From CAZICM01 sp964537685 (lineage in GTDB: Bacteria; Myxococcota_A; Polyangia; Polyangiales; Polyangiaceae): DNA of 64,000 nucleotides. Both the position numbers and the translations under genes were made by a program. The stretch covers positions 7,982-71,981 of the forward strand of contig CAZICM010000045.1 of the NCBI GenBank assembly GCA_964537685.1, in the 5' to 3' direction. This document shows positions 53,820-63,155 of the stretch, one piece after another. The notes under the pieces were generated by a model. That model was not told where the DNA came from and ran no database searches. It saw only the letters and a list, made by a program, of their open reading frames with translations. How positions within the stretch are numbered: position 1 is the stretch's first letter; each line of letters opens with the position of its first letter.

Positions 53820-54554
53820 ATGGCCGATTGGGCTCCCTGTTATCATTGGTTTGCCTCAAGAACGCCTAGCACCGAAGCGCTTTTAGCCCGCATTGCAAGC
53901 GAAGCGCGCCGAAGCGGCTGGGCCGATCGATGGGCCGCGCGCATAGGTCATGTGGGCGAGGACCTTGTGCAAGTTCAAACAGCGACTCCATGGGGACATC
54001 TTGTGCTTATGGATGCCGACGTGGAAGTGTGTCCGGCGAATCAATTTTTATCGGCGCGGGGGAGTGGGAGTTTTTTTGCTGGATTTAACCATTTGCTGTT
54101 CATGGACGAAGGCCGGATCGATGTTGAACGGGCCGCCGGTTTATTGGGAAGCGATGCCAAGGTATGGCACCAAGGGAAGAGATCGATATTGGCCTTAAAG
54201 CAACCCATTGCATTGACAGAGGCTGAGCAGAAGATTCATCTTCGGGATACGCTTGAAGATTCGACCCCAATGGGCCGATTGATTGAGGCGCTTGCCTTGA
54301 GCGTGGAGGGGGAATTTAGCGAGAAAGAACCAAAGATCCTTCTGGGGTTGAGAACAAGCCGACATGGGTGTGTGCATTTGGGGCATATAGGATTAGAGAT
54401 GAGATCGTCTTGGCACCAGGTATTTCGGTTTGAGGTAACGGGGGAGTACAATACACAAAGCCGGGTACAGGAGATGGGTCCCAGTGTATGGGCGTTGGGG
54501 AGTTTGGGGAAGGGGCCGATGTTGATGGATGAGGGGTGGCCTTTTCCGCCTTGA
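53820..54554 (+). CDS. Hypothetical protein (244 aa)
   Basis: 244 residues from the ATG at 53820 (AGGAAAG upstream). No signal or membrane helix, and no known motif recognised. It is probably a folded enzyme-like or immunity-like protein (GHLVLMDADVEVCPANQFL, RIDVERAAGLLGSD). It stops 8 bp before the minisatellite array. Confidence 0.55.
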   Translation: MADWAPCYHWFASRTPSTEALLARIASEARRSGWADRWAARIGHVGEDLVQVQTATPWGHLVLMDADVEVCPANQFLSARGSGSFFAGFNHLLFMDEGRIDVERAAGLLGSDAKVWHQGKRSILALKQPIALTEAEQKIHLRDTLEDSTPMGRLIEALALSVEGEFSEKEPKILLGLRTSRHGCVHLGHIGLEMRSSWHQVFRFEVTGEYNTQSRVQEMGPSVWALGSLGKGPMLMDEGWPFPP

Positions 54555-54559
54555 TGGGT

Positions 54560-55090
54560 GGTCAAGGGCGTTTGTATGCGGCAGAGGACCCCCGAAGTGC
54601 CGGTCAACGTTGACGTCGGGATTTTGACGTGCGGAAAAATGCCGGTAAAGCGTGACGTCGGATATTGGGCATGCGGAAAAGCGGCGGTGAAGGTTGACGT
54701 GCAGAGATTGACGTGTGGAAAATCGGCGGTAAAGGTTGACGTCCAAATGTTGGCGTGCAGAAAATCGGCGGTCAAACGTGTTTGTAAACGGCAGAGGACC
54801 GGCGAGTGTTCGGTCAACGTTGACGTCGGGCAGTTGACGTGCGGAAAAGCGGCGGTGAAGGTTGACGTGCAGATTTGTACATGCGGAAAAGCGCCGGTGA
54901 AGGTTGACGTGCAGATTTGTACATGCGGAAAAGCGCCGGTGAAGGTTGANNNNNNNNNNNNNNNNNNNNNNNNNNNNNNNNNNNNNNNNNNNNNNNNNNN
55001 NNNNNNNNNNNNNNNNNNNNNNNNNNNNNNNNNNNNNNNNNNNNNNNNNCGCGCAGAGATTGACGTGTGGAAAAGCGGCGGTGAAGCGTG
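54560..55090. repeat. 42-bp minisatellite with 210-bp higher-order periodicity, interrupted by an assembly gap
   Basis: Imperfect units of exactly 42 bp, starting GTTGACGT and containing the core TGCGGAAAAGCG. At least nine units precede the gap and part of one follows it; the last two before it are identical (54863-54946). A divergent unit containing GCAGAGGACC recurs at 54581 and 54791, 210 bp apart, so five units form a higher-order repeat. The period is a multiple of three, so frames stay open on both strands and prove nothing about coding. The array is much larger than 8 units only if the gap hides more. Confidence 0.9.
54950..55049. other. Assembly gap of exactly 100 N
   Basis: A fixed-length run of N, which is the usual scaffolding placeholder, so its length does not measure the real distance. 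It sits inside the 42-bp array, which probably caused the break. Confidence 0.98.
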
Positions 55091-55172
55091 ACGGTGTCCG
55101 GGGGATGAGATTATCGAGCCCCTGCTTATTTTTCCGATAGCGCCTGCCTCGCTCCGACCCTGAAAATATGGC

Positions 55173-55201
55173 TTGACACAGAACCCCGTTCTGTCGATCC
55201 T
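55173..55201 (+). promoter_or_regulatory. Promoter of the type I restriction-modification operon with an embedded palindrome
   Basis: A consensus -35 box TTGACA (55173-55178) is followed 17 bp later by a weak -10 (GATCCT, 55196-55201). Between them lies a perfect inverted repeat, ACAGAAC and GTTCTGT around CCC (55178-55194). The hsdM ATG is 55 bp downstream. The position suggests repression by a dimeric regulator, which could be the XRE protein at 51934-52305 or another one. Confidence 0.55.
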
Positions 55202-55255
55202 CCCGCGCCTCATCAGCCGCCGGCCTGTACGGCCCGCCCTTTAGGACAAATCCTC

Positions 55256-57664
55256 ATGCCCATCAAAAAATCTGAACTCTATGGCTCCCTCTGGAAAAGT
55301 TGCGATGAACTCAGAGGTGGCATGGATGCTTCCCAATACAAAGATTATGTGCTGGTCTTGCTCTTTGTAAAATATGTCTCCGATAAATATGCCGGCCAGA
55401 AGGATGTGCTCTTTCAAGTGCCCGAGGGCGGCAGTTTTAACGATATGGCCGCGCTGAAAGGCGACAAGGAAATCGGTGATAAAATCAATAAAATTATCGC
55501 CAAGCTCGCCGAGAAGAATGAGCTTAAGGGCATTATCGATGTCGCCGACTTTAATGATGCCGATAAATTGGGCAAGGGCAAGGAAATGGTCGACCGCCTG
55601 TCCAGGCTGGTGGGCATCTTTTCTAATCCCGCGCTGGATTTCCGAAGCAATCGCGCCGAGGGCGACGATATTCTCGGCGATGCCTATGAATATTTGATGC
55701 GTCATTTTGCAACGGAATCAGGCAAAAGCAAAGGCCAATTCTATACGCCCGCCGAAGTCTCCCGGGTGATGGCCAAGGTGATTGGGCTTTCAGGCGCGAA
55801 AGCAGGCGATCAGACAATTTACGATCCCACCTGCGGCTCGGGATCTTTGCTTCTCAAGGCTCACGACGAGGCCAGAAGCCGCACCGGATGGGATTTAACC
55901 CTCTATGGCCAGGAAATGGATAATGCCACAAGCGCCCTCGCCCGTATGAATATGATTTTGCATAATTGTCCCACGGCCGAGATTTGGAAGGATAATACGC
56001 TGTCGTCGCCTCATTTTAAACAGCCCAACGGCCAGCTTAAAACCTTTGATTTTGTCGTGGCAAATCCGCCCTTCTCCACCAAGGCTTGGAGCCATGGCTT
56101 TAAGCCCGAGGAAGATGTGTTTAAGCGTTTTGAGTATGGTGTTCCTCCTGAAAAGAATGGGGATTATGCTTTTTTGCTGCATGTGCTGGCCAGTCTAAAA
56201 AGCACCGGCAAGGGCGCGATTATCTTGCCGCATGGAGTCTTGTTTAGGGGCGGCGCCGAGGCGCAGATTCGAAAGAATATTGTTCCGCGGGGATTGATTC
56301 GGGCCTTGATAGGTCTTCCGCCCAATTTGTTTTATGGAACGGGTATTCCGGCCTGTATTTTGGTGCTCGATAAAGAAAATGCCCATGCCCGCAAGGGTAT
56401 TTTTATGATCGATGCTTCGAAGGGTTTTGTGAAGGATGGAAATAAAAACCGGCTGAGGGAGCGGGATATTCACAAGATGGTGGATGCGTTTTCGCGCGGT
56501 TTATCGATAGAGCGTTTTAGCCGTATGGTGCCTCGTTCGGAGATTGAGGCCAATGATTACAATTTAAATTTGCCCCGCTATATCGATAGTTCGGAGCCCG
56601 AGGATGTGCAGGATATTGGGGGGCATTTATGGGGAGGGATTCCGCATCGGGATGTGGAAGCGTTAGAGGACTATTGGCAGGTATTCCCTGGATTGAGGGA
56701 GCTTTTGTTTGAGGCAGGGGATCGGGCTGGTTTTTACCGGCTACGGGTGGGTGTGGGGGAAATTAAGACGGCGATAAATACACATGGTGAGTTTCAGGCG
56801 TTTCAGAAGCGGGTGATGGGGATTTTTGAACAATGGCGGGCGGGCGTGGAGGAGCGGCTTCGGGGGATAGGGAGCCAAGACAAGCCCAAGGTGCTGGGGG
56901 AAGCGATGGCGGAGAGTCTGCTTGCGGCCTTTTCTGGGGAAGAGATGGGCGGTTTGGTGGATGGGTACGCGGTGTATCAGCATTGGATGGATGGGTGGGC
57001 GGCGTATATGCAGGATGATTTTTATTTGATTGTGCAGGAGGGGTGGAAAGCGATTCTTGAAGGGAAAGCGAATGAAGACTTAATTCCTCGGGATTTGGTA
57101 ATGGAGCGATATTTTGCCAAAGAGAGGGCGTCGCTGGAGGCATTGGAAGGGGAGCGGGAGGGGATAGCGCGGCAGATGGAGGAGATGGAGGAGGAGCATG
57201 GTGGAGAGGATGGTTTGCTTTGGGAAGCGAAGACGGAGAAGGGGAAGCTGACGAAGGCGAGTGTAAAGGAGCGGCTGGGGAGGGTGATGTATGAGCGGGA
57301 TGCGAAGGAGGAGTTATTTATATTGAAAGAGTACATGGCCTTATTGGAGCGGGAGGCAGTGGCCGGGAAGCGGGTAAAGGATGCGGAGCGGGTGTTGGAG
57401 GGGAAGGTATTGGGGATGTATTCGAAGCTTGGGGAGGGAGATATTAAATATTTGGTGGTGGGTGAGAAGTGGCTGAGGCGGTTGAGGGATGCGGTGGAAG
57501 GGGAGCTGGGGCGTGTATCGGGGGGATTGGCCGGTCGGGTGGGGGAGTTAGCGGAGAGGTATGGGGAGCCATTGAATGTATTGAGGGTGGAAGTGGACAT
57601 GCTGAGTGGCCGGGTGGCGGAGCATTTAAGGAGGATGGGATTTGGGGAGGGGGGTGTATTGTGA
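55256..57664 (+). CDS. hsdM: Type I restriction-modification system methyltransferase subunit
   Basis: 802 residues, longer than the usual ~500. The N-terminal helical HsdM domain (LWKSCDELRGGMDASQYKDYVLVLLFVKYVSDKY) is followed by the N6-adenine methylase core: IYDPTCGSGSLLL (motif I, 190-197) and VVANPPFS (NPPF, 270-273). The C-terminal ~350 residues are Glu/Arg/Lys-rich and helical, possibly a coiled coil for complex assembly. ATG at 55256, AGGA 10 bp upstream. The stop overlaps the hsdS start by 1 bp (TGATG). Confidence 0.95.
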   Translation: MPIKKSELYGSLWKSCDELRGGMDASQYKDYVLVLLFVKYVSDKYAGQKDVLFQVPEGGSFNDMAALKGDKEIGDKINKIIAKLAEKNELKGIIDVADFNDADKLGKGKEMVDRLSRLVGIFSNPALDFRSNRAEGDDILGDAYEYLMRHFATESGKSKGQFYTPAEVSRVMAKVIGLSGAKAGDQTIYDPTCGSGSLLLKAHDEARSRTGWDLTLYGQEMDNATSALARMNMILHNCPTAEIWKDNTLSSPHFKQPNGQLKTFDFVVANPPFSTKAWSHGFKPEEDVFKRFEYGVPPEKNGDYAFLLHVLASLKSTGKGAIILPHGVLFRGGAEAQIRKNIVPRGLIRALIGLPPNLFYGTGIPACILVLDKENAHARKGIFMIDASKGFVKDGNKNRLRERDIHKMVDAFSRGLSIERFSRMVPRSEIEANDYNLNLPRYIDSSEPEDVQDIGGHLWGGIPHRDVEALEDYWQVFPGLRELLFEAGDRAGFYRLRVGVGEIKTAINTHGEFQAFQKRVMGIFEQWRAGVEERLRGIGSQDKPKVLGEAMAESLLAAFSGEEMGGLVDGYAVYQHWMDGWAAYMQDDFYLIVQEGWKAILEGKANEDLIPRDLVMERYFAKERASLEALEGEREGIARQMEEMEEEHGGEDGLLWEAKTEKGKLTKASVKERLGRVMYERDAKEELFILKEYMALLEREAVAGKRVKDAERVLEGKVLGMYSKLGEGDIKYLVVGEKWLRRLRDAVEGELGRVSGGLAGRVGELAERYGEPLNVLRVEVDMLSGRVAEHLRRMGFGEGGVL

Positions 57665-58941
57665 TGGGAGGGGAGATGAAGGCGGGGTATAAGCGGACGG
57701 AGGTGGGGGTGATCCCGGAGGGGTGGGAGGTTCGGCGTTTGGGGGACATATCCGCGATTAGTGCAGGTGGTACACCCAGCCGCGCGAATCTGGCATATTG
57801 GAACGGTGATATCCCATGGATTTCGACCACGCAAATCGACTTCAATACCATTGCGGCGGCTGATGAATTTATCACCGAAGCGGGACTAAAGAACTCTGCC
57901 GCCAAATGGGTTGCAGCAGGAACGTTGCTAATCGCATTGTACGGTCAAGGTAAGACTCGGGGGAAAGTTGCAATCTTGGGTATTTCAGCCACAACGAATC
58001 AAGCATGTGCAGCTATAGCGCCAATGACGGGAATCTCTGCGAGTTTTCTTTTTCAACTGCTTGCAAGTAAGTATGAAAGCATTCGCGGATTCAGTAATAC
58101 AGGCAGCCAAGAGAACCTTAACAGCCAGATCGTCAAGTCTCTACTGTTACCCCTTCCTCCCCTCGCAGAACAAAAAGCGATAGCCGAGGCGCTGTCCGAT
58201 GTGGATGCCCTGATCGGGGCGCTGGGGCGGCTGATCGAAAAGAAGCGCAAGATCAAACAGGCCGCCATGCAAATGCTTCTCTCCGGTCAGCACCGGCTGC
58301 CGGGGTTTGGGGGAAAGTGGGAGGTGAAACCTCTCAGCAGTGTTTGCTGGTTTCAAGAAGGTCCTGGGGTAAGAACGAATCAGTTTACACGCACAGGTAT
58401 CAAGTTATTAAATGGAACGAACATCTTTCGCGGAGAGCTAGACCTCGATACCACTAACCGGTTTATCTCTTATAATGATGCATATGGTCCATATGCTCAT
58501 TTTTTGGCGGATGATGGCGATATTGTTATTGCATGCTCTGGAATCGCTATTGAGCGCTTTCATGAGAAGGTCGCATTTGTAAAACAATCGCATTTACCAT
58601 TTTGTATGAATACGAGTACCATGCGATTCAAGGCTTTCCCCACAGTTCTAGCCTCGTCGTTCTTATATCACCTTTTGTGTGGGGATTCATTTAAGGAAAT
58701 GGTTGGAGGGCAGGCCACCGGCTCAGCTCAACTCAATTTTGGGCCGTCTCATGTGTCAAAAATCTCTCTTCCCCTTCCTCCCCTCCCCGAACAAAAAGCC
58801 ATATCCCAAATCCTCTCCGATATGGATACCGAAATATCCGCCCTCCAAACCCGCCTCAACAAAACCAAACGCCTTAAATCTGGCATGATGCAAGAACTCT
58901 TAACCGGCAATACCCGCTTGCCTACGAAAGAGATGGTTTAA
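57664..58941 (+). CDS. hsdS: Type I restriction-modification system specificity subunit
   Basis: 425 residues. Two target-recognition domains, about 10-165 (GWEVRRLGDISAISAGGTP, NGDIPWISTTQI) and about 218-375 (GKWEVKPLSSVCWFQEGPG), each followed by a conserved helical spacer (EQKAIAEALSDVDALIGAL and EQKAISQILSDMDTEISAL). This two-TRD, two-spacer layout sets a bipartite DNA target. The sequence of the target cannot be read from the protein. ATG at 57664 overlaps the hsdM stop. Confidence 0.95.
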   Translation: MGGEMKAGYKRTEVGVIPEGWEVRRLGDISAISAGGTPSRANLAYWNGDIPWISTTQIDFNTIAAADEFITEAGLKNSAAKWVAAGTLLIALYGQGKTRGKVAILGISATTNQACAAIAPMTGISASFLFQLLASKYESIRGFSNTGSQENLNSQIVKSLLLPLPPLAEQKAIAEALSDVDALIGALGRLIEKKRKIKQAAMQMLLSGQHRLPGFGGKWEVKPLSSVCWFQEGPGVRTNQFTRTGIKLLNGTNIFRGELDLDTTNRFISYNDAYGPYAHFLADDGDIVIACSGIAIERFHEKVAFVKQSHLPFCMNTSTMRFKAFPTVLASSFLYHLLCGDSFKEMVGGQATGSAQLNFGPSHVSKISLPLPPLPEQKAISQILSDMDTEISALQTRLNKTKRLKSGMMQELLTGNTRLPTKEMV

Positions 58942-58945
58942 TGCT

Positions 58946-61900
58946 ATGAGCCAAGTCGCCCAGCTTGAACGCGCTACCCAAATCCGCGTCATTCAACTCT
59001 TTCGAGAAAAACTCGGCTACCACTACCTCGGCAATTGGCAAGACCGCCCCAACAATGCCAATATCGAAACGTCCCTCCTTATTCATTGGCTCAAAGAACG
59101 AGGCACCGACCCCGCCCTTATCCAGAAAGCCATCCACCAATTATCCAAAACCGCAGGCAACAACGCCCACTCCCTCTATGAACGAAATAAAGATACCTAT
59201 GAGCTCCTTCGCTATGGTTTCCAAACCAAAAATAACCCAAGGGATAACAAAAACACCGTCCATTTTATCGATTGGGAACATCCAGAAAACAATCACTTCG
59301 CTATCGCCGAAGAAGTAACCATCGAAGGTAAAGACCCAAAAAGCAGCGAAAAACGCCCCGATATCGCCCTCTATGTCAATGGTATCGCTCTCGCTATCCT
59401 CGAACTGAAACGCTCTTCTGTCAGTGTCGGCGCTGGTATTCGCCAGAATATCGAAAACCAGCAAAAAGAATTTATCAAACCCTTCTTTTCAACCCTCCAG
59501 TGGCTTATGGCAGGCAACGATTCCCAGGGCCTCCGCTATGGAACCATAGGCACGCCCGAAAAATATTATCTCACATGGAAAGAAGAAAGCCCAGAGCCCA
59601 ATCTGCTGGACAAAGCCCTGCTTCAGCTCTGCAATAAAAAACGCTTTCTCGAGCTGATCCATGACTTTATCGTCTTTGATTCCGGAACCAAAAAGGTATG
59701 CCGCCATAACCAGTATTTTGGCGTCAAGGCCGCCCAGGATTTTGTAAGGCGCAAAGAGGGCGGGATTGTTTGGCATATGCAGGGCAGCGGCAAAAGCCTG
59801 ACCATGGTTTGGTTCGCGAAGTGGATCATCGAAAAGATCGAAAGCGCAAGGCTTCTTATCATTACCGACCGAACCGAACTGGATGATCAAATCCAAAAAG
59901 TGTTTCAAGGCGTCGGCGAGTCGATTTATCGATCGAAGAGCGGCAAAGACTTGCTGGACCAGTTAAATACCAACACCCACCCTATTCTGTGCTCGCTGAT
60001 TCATAAGTTCGGAGGACAAAATGCCGCGGCCAGGGACGATGATGCCCAGTCCTACGGCGCCTATATCGAGGAATTAAAACAATCCCTTCCCCTGGGCTTT
60101 TCCCCCAAAGGCAATCTCCATGTCTTTGTCGATGAGTGCCACCGTACCCAATCGGGCGAGCTTCATAAGGCGATGAAAGCCATTTTGCCTCATGCCGTAT
60201 TCATTGGCTTTACGGGCACGCCCCTCTTGAAGGCCGATAAAAAAACCAGCATCGAAGTATTTGGGCGCTATATTCATACCTATAAATTCGATGAAGCCGT
60301 GCGCGATCAGGTTGTGCTCGATTTGCGCTATGAGGCCAGGGATATCGATCAGCATTTAAGCTCCAAGGAAAAAGTCGATGCCTGGTTTGAGGCAAAAACC
60401 AAGGGCCTTTCGGATTTGGGCAAGGCTAGGCTGAAGCAGCGCTGGGGAACCATGCAAAAGGTGCTATCGAGCCAGTCTAGGCTGGATCGTATCGTGGCGG
60501 ATATTTTGTTGGACTTTGAAGAAAAAGACCGGCTGCTTTCAGGGCGGGGCAATGCCATGCTGGTCTCGGGCAGTATTTATCAGGCATGCAAGTTCTTCGA
60601 GCTCTTTGAGAAATCGCCCCTCAAGGGCAAATGCGCCATTGTGACCTCGTACCGGCCTCAAAAATCCGATATCAAAGATGAGAACAGCGGCGAGGGGCTG
60701 ACGGAAAGGCTGCGCCAATACAATATCTACCGGCAGATGCTCGCGGACTTTTTTAATGAGCCGCCCGAGAAGGCCGAGGGGCGGGTGGAGGAGTTTGAGA
60801 AGGCCGTAAAGAAAAAGTTTATCGATCAGCCTGGGCAAATGCAGTTGTTGATTGTGGTGGATAAGCTGTTGACGGGGTTTGACGCGCCCTCGGCGACGTA
60901 TTTGTATATCGATAAGCAAATGCGGGATCATGGGCTGTTTCAGGCCATTTGCAGGGTAAACCGGCTGGACGGCGAAGATAAGGACTTCGGGTTTATCGTC
61001 GATTATAAAGATCTGTTTAAGAGTTTGAAGAAGTCGATTAAAGATTATACTTCCGAAGCTTTTGATGGATATGACCGGGAGGATGTGGAGGGGCTTTTGG
61101 GGGATAGGCTGGAAAAGGGAAGGCAGCGTTTGGACGAGGCGCTGGAGGCTCTGCGGGCGCTGTGTGAAAAGGTGGAGCCTCCGCAGGATGAGGAGGCGTT
61201 TTTTAGGTATTTTTCAGCGGCCGATCCGGGCGATATGGATAGGATAAAGGCCAATGAGGGTAAGCGGCTGATGCTTTATACGCTGACCAATAAGCTGATT
61301 CGGGCCTATGCCAATATAGCGGGGGAGATGAAGGAGGCCGGGTATAGCGAGGCGGAGACGAAGGCCATGCATGATGCGGTTAAGCGCTATGAGGGGCTAA
61401 TGGGAGCGGTTAAGCTTCATAGCGCGGACGCGGTGGATTTAAAGCAGCATGAGCCGGCGATGAGGCATTTGATTGATGCATATATTCGGGCGGACGATAG
61501 TGTAAAGCTGTCGGCGTTTGAGGATTGGACGCTGGTGCAATTGGTGGCGGAGCGGGGCGTGGATGAAGCGATAAAGGCAATGCCTGCCAGGGTGCGTAAA
61601 GATTCAAAGGCGACGGCCGAGACCATTGAGAACAATGTGCGCAAGCTGATTATCGATGAGACGCCGGTAAATCCCAAGTATTACGAGAAGATGTCCGAGC
61701 TGTTGAGGGCCTTGATTGAGCAGCGCAGGCAGGGGGCAATTGAGTATCGGGCGTATTTGGCCGAGATTGAAGAGCTGGCGAGACAAGCGCGGCAGGGACC
61801 GGAGGGGCGGCACTATCCCAAGGCGATTCATAATAAGGGGCTGATGGCGCTGTACGATAACCTTGGCAAGGATGAGGACAAGGCGCTGGCGGTAGCAAGG

Positions 61901-62059
61901 GCGATTCGGAGGAGCAAGCAGGACGGGTGGAGAAACAATGCGATGAAGGCGAGAAAGATCTTGCTTGCCATTAAAGATGAGCTACAGCTTGGCGGCGAGG
62001 ACGAAGCGCGTGAGCTTCTGAAGATCGCGGAGAAGCATCATGATCCCGATTTCGAATGA
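58946..62059 (+). CDS. hsdR: Type I restriction-modification system endonuclease subunit
   Basis: 1037 residues. The N-terminal nuclease domain of the PD-(D/E)xK type has RPDIALYVNGIALAILELK (Asp139, Glu153, Lys155). The SF2 translocase has HMQGSGKS (Walker A, 278-284), VDECHRTQSG (DECH, 396-399) and FTGTPLL. The C-terminal part includes helical domains for HsdM/HsdS contact. It cuts unmodified DNA at a distance after ATP-driven translocation. ATG at 58946, 4 bp after the hsdS stop; overlaps the metallopeptidase gene by 20 bp. Confidence 0.95.
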   Translation: MSQVAQLERATQIRVIQLFREKLGYHYLGNWQDRPNNANIETSLLIHWLKERGTDPALIQKAIHQLSKTAGNNAHSLYERNKDTYELLRYGFQTKNNPRDNKNTVHFIDWEHPENNHFAIAEEVTIEGKDPKSSEKRPDIALYVNGIALAILELKRSSVSVGAGIRQNIENQQKEFIKPFFSTLQWLMAGNDSQGLRYGTIGTPEKYYLTWKEESPEPNLLDKALLQLCNKKRFLELIHDFIVFDSGTKKVCRHNQYFGVKAAQDFVRRKEGGIVWHMQGSGKSLTMVWFAKWIIEKIESARLLIITDRTELDDQIQKVFQGVGESIYRSKSGKDLLDQLNTNTHPILCSLIHKFGGQNAAARDDDAQSYGAYIEELKQSLPLGFSPKGNLHVFVDECHRTQSGELHKAMKAILPHAVFIGFTGTPLLKADKKTSIEVFGRYIHTYKFDEAVRDQVVLDLRYEARDIDQHLSSKEKVDAWFEAKTKGLSDLGKARLKQRWGTMQKVLSSQSRLDRIVADILLDFEEKDRLLSGRGNAMLVSGSIYQACKFFELFEKSPLKGKCAIVTSYRPQKSDIKDENSGEGLTERLRQYNIYRQMLADFFNEPPEKAEGRVEEFEKAVKKKFIDQPGQMQLLIVVDKLLTGFDAPSATYLYIDKQMRDHGLFQAICRVNRLDGEDKDFGFIVDYKDLFKSLKKSIKDYTSEAFDGYDREDVEGLLGDRLEKGRQRLDEALEALRALCEKVEPPQDEEAFFRYFSAADPGDMDRIKANEGKRLMLYTLTNKLIRAYANIAGEMKEAGYSEAETKAMHDAVKRYEGLMGAVKLHSADAVDLKQHEPAMRHLIDAYIRADDSVKLSAFEDWTLVQLVAERGVDEAIKAMPARVRKDSKATAETIENNVRKLIIDETPVNPKYYEKMSELLRALIEQRRQGAIEYRAYLAEIEELARQARQGPEGRHYPKAIHNKGLMALYDNLGKDEDKALAVARAIRRSKQDGWRNNAMKARKILLAIKDELQLGGEDEARELLKIAEKHHDPDFE

Positions 62060-62789
62060 AACGCAGCGGATGGTGGTAAGTGGGATAGAGATATCGGTAT
62101 TGCGCAAGGCCATCAAGAATCTGCATCTTGCGGTATGTCCTCCGGATGGGTGGGTAAGGGTGGCGGCGCCGCTTTCGGTGTCGGATGATGCGGTGCGGAT
62201 GGCGGTGATATGCAGGTTGGGATGGATACGGCGGCAGAAGGCCAAGTATGCGGAGCAGCCTCGGCAAACCAAGCGGGAGATGGTGAGTGGGGAGAGTCAT
62301 TTCTTTTTGGGGAAGCGTTATCGGTTGAGGGTGATTGAGCAGGTTGGGGTGGGAAAGGTGGTGGTGGGCCGTTCGGGGATGCTGGAGCTTTATGTGCGGC
62401 CTGGGGCGGATGTAGAGGAGAGGGCGCAGGTATTGAAGCGATTTTATCGGGAGCAACTGAAGGCGTTGCTACCTGGGATACTGGAGACATGGCAGAAGGT
62501 GCTGGGTGTTCGGGCATTGGATTGGGGAGTAAAGCGGATGAAGACCAAGTGGGGGACATGCAGCGCTGGGGCGGGGCGAATTTGGATAAATTTGGAGCTT
62601 ATCAAGACGCCCATGCCATGTATTGAGTATGTGGTGGTGCACGAGTTGGTGCATTTGATGGAGCGGCATCATGGGGAGCGATTTCAGGCATTGATGGACA
62701 GATATTTACCGAATTGGCGTTTGAGGCGGCGGGAGTTAAATGGAGTACCGCTTGCGCATGAGGTATGGCAGGCGGATTGTTTTTTGTGA
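62040..62789 (+). CDS. YgjP-like/M48-type zinc metallopeptidase
   Basis: 249 residues. The motif VVVHELVHLMERHHGERF (HExxH at 201-205, third His at 210 or 211) and the upstream KTKWGTCSAGAGRIWINLELI match the YgjP/DUF45 family. No signal peptide. It overlaps the end of hsdR by 20 bp and is therefore part of the RM operon. Such peptidases are often found downstream of hsdR, but their role is unclear: they may process or regulate the RM complex or act as a defence accessory. Confidence 0.85.
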   Translation: MIPISNETQRMVVSGIEISVLRKAIKNLHLAVCPPDGWVRVAAPLSVSDDAVRMAVICRLGWIRRQKAKYAEQPRQTKREMVSGESHFFLGKRYRLRVIEQVGVGKVVVGRSGMLELYVRPGADVEERAQVLKRFYREQLKALLPGILETWQKVLGVRALDWGVKRMKTKWGTCSAGAGRIWINLELIKTPMPCIEYVVVHELVHLMERHHGERFQALMDRYLPNWRLRRRELNGVPLAHEVWQADCFL

Positions 62790-62806
62790 GGGCATGGGTA
62801 CGAATC

Positions 62807-63140
62807 TTATAGCGATGATGGGGCTTTTGGCTCGTTGTATGATTCCCATGAACGCCCGCCGGTCCCACTGCTCAGCGAGTTCGGCGCCCCAATCAAATTC
62901 TGAACGCCGCTCGTTATATTCAAAATGCCCGCGCCTGCCAAGCCCACCGACGCGGCCAGCGCGGGTGCCCCAATAATTGCCCCAATTCCTGTTGTCGTAA
63001 CAACCGCGCCGCCCCCAAACATGCACCACGATCCAAACAATTGCACCGCGCCGCCGAGCAATTCACCAATCGCCATTCCAAGCTGATGATTGGCGGTTCT
63101 GGGGGGGCAATGAGAGAAAGGGCTTAGCTTGGTATCGTCA
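62807..63140 (-). pseudogene. Orphan pre-toxin fragment of a polymorphic toxin
   Basis: The minus-strand frame has an open pre-toxin-like segment (ALQGF-side boundary, then DDTKLSPFSHCPPRT, ELLGGAVQLFGSW, AGAGILNITSGVQNLIGAPN) and ends at a stop at 62807 after a short unrelated tail (RSWESYNEPKAPSSL). It has no start of its own. The segment ITSGVQNLIG matches the sequence at the window's right end, and the DNA repeat is 62864-62916 against 63948-64000. This is the usual structure of a displaced, silent toxin cassette. It lies directly after the immunity gene. Confidence 0.75.
62864..62916. repeat. 53-bp direct repeat, copy A (orphan cassette)
   Basis: About 51 of 53 bases match 63948-64000 in the same orientation. 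The shared segment encodes the pre-toxin hinge TSGVQNLIGA.NSLSSG. The match at the second copy runs to the window edge, so the true repeat may be longer. Confidence 0.9.
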
Positions 63141-63155
63141 ATGTATGATCCTGAG

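Noticed and set aside
54560..55090. CRISPR array
   Set aside because: Units are contiguous, diverged and without unique spacers; no cas genes are nearby.
54236..55213. Minus-strand frame through the 42-bp array, and plus-strand frame 54558-55091
   Set aside because: The repeat period is a multiple of three, so open frames are expected by chance. The minus frame also overlaps a real gene, and the N gap makes phase meaningless.
57022..57834. Minus-strand frame of 270 codons under the end of hsdM
   Set aside because: Pro/Ser/Arg-rich shadow of the GC- and Glu-rich hsdM end; no motif.
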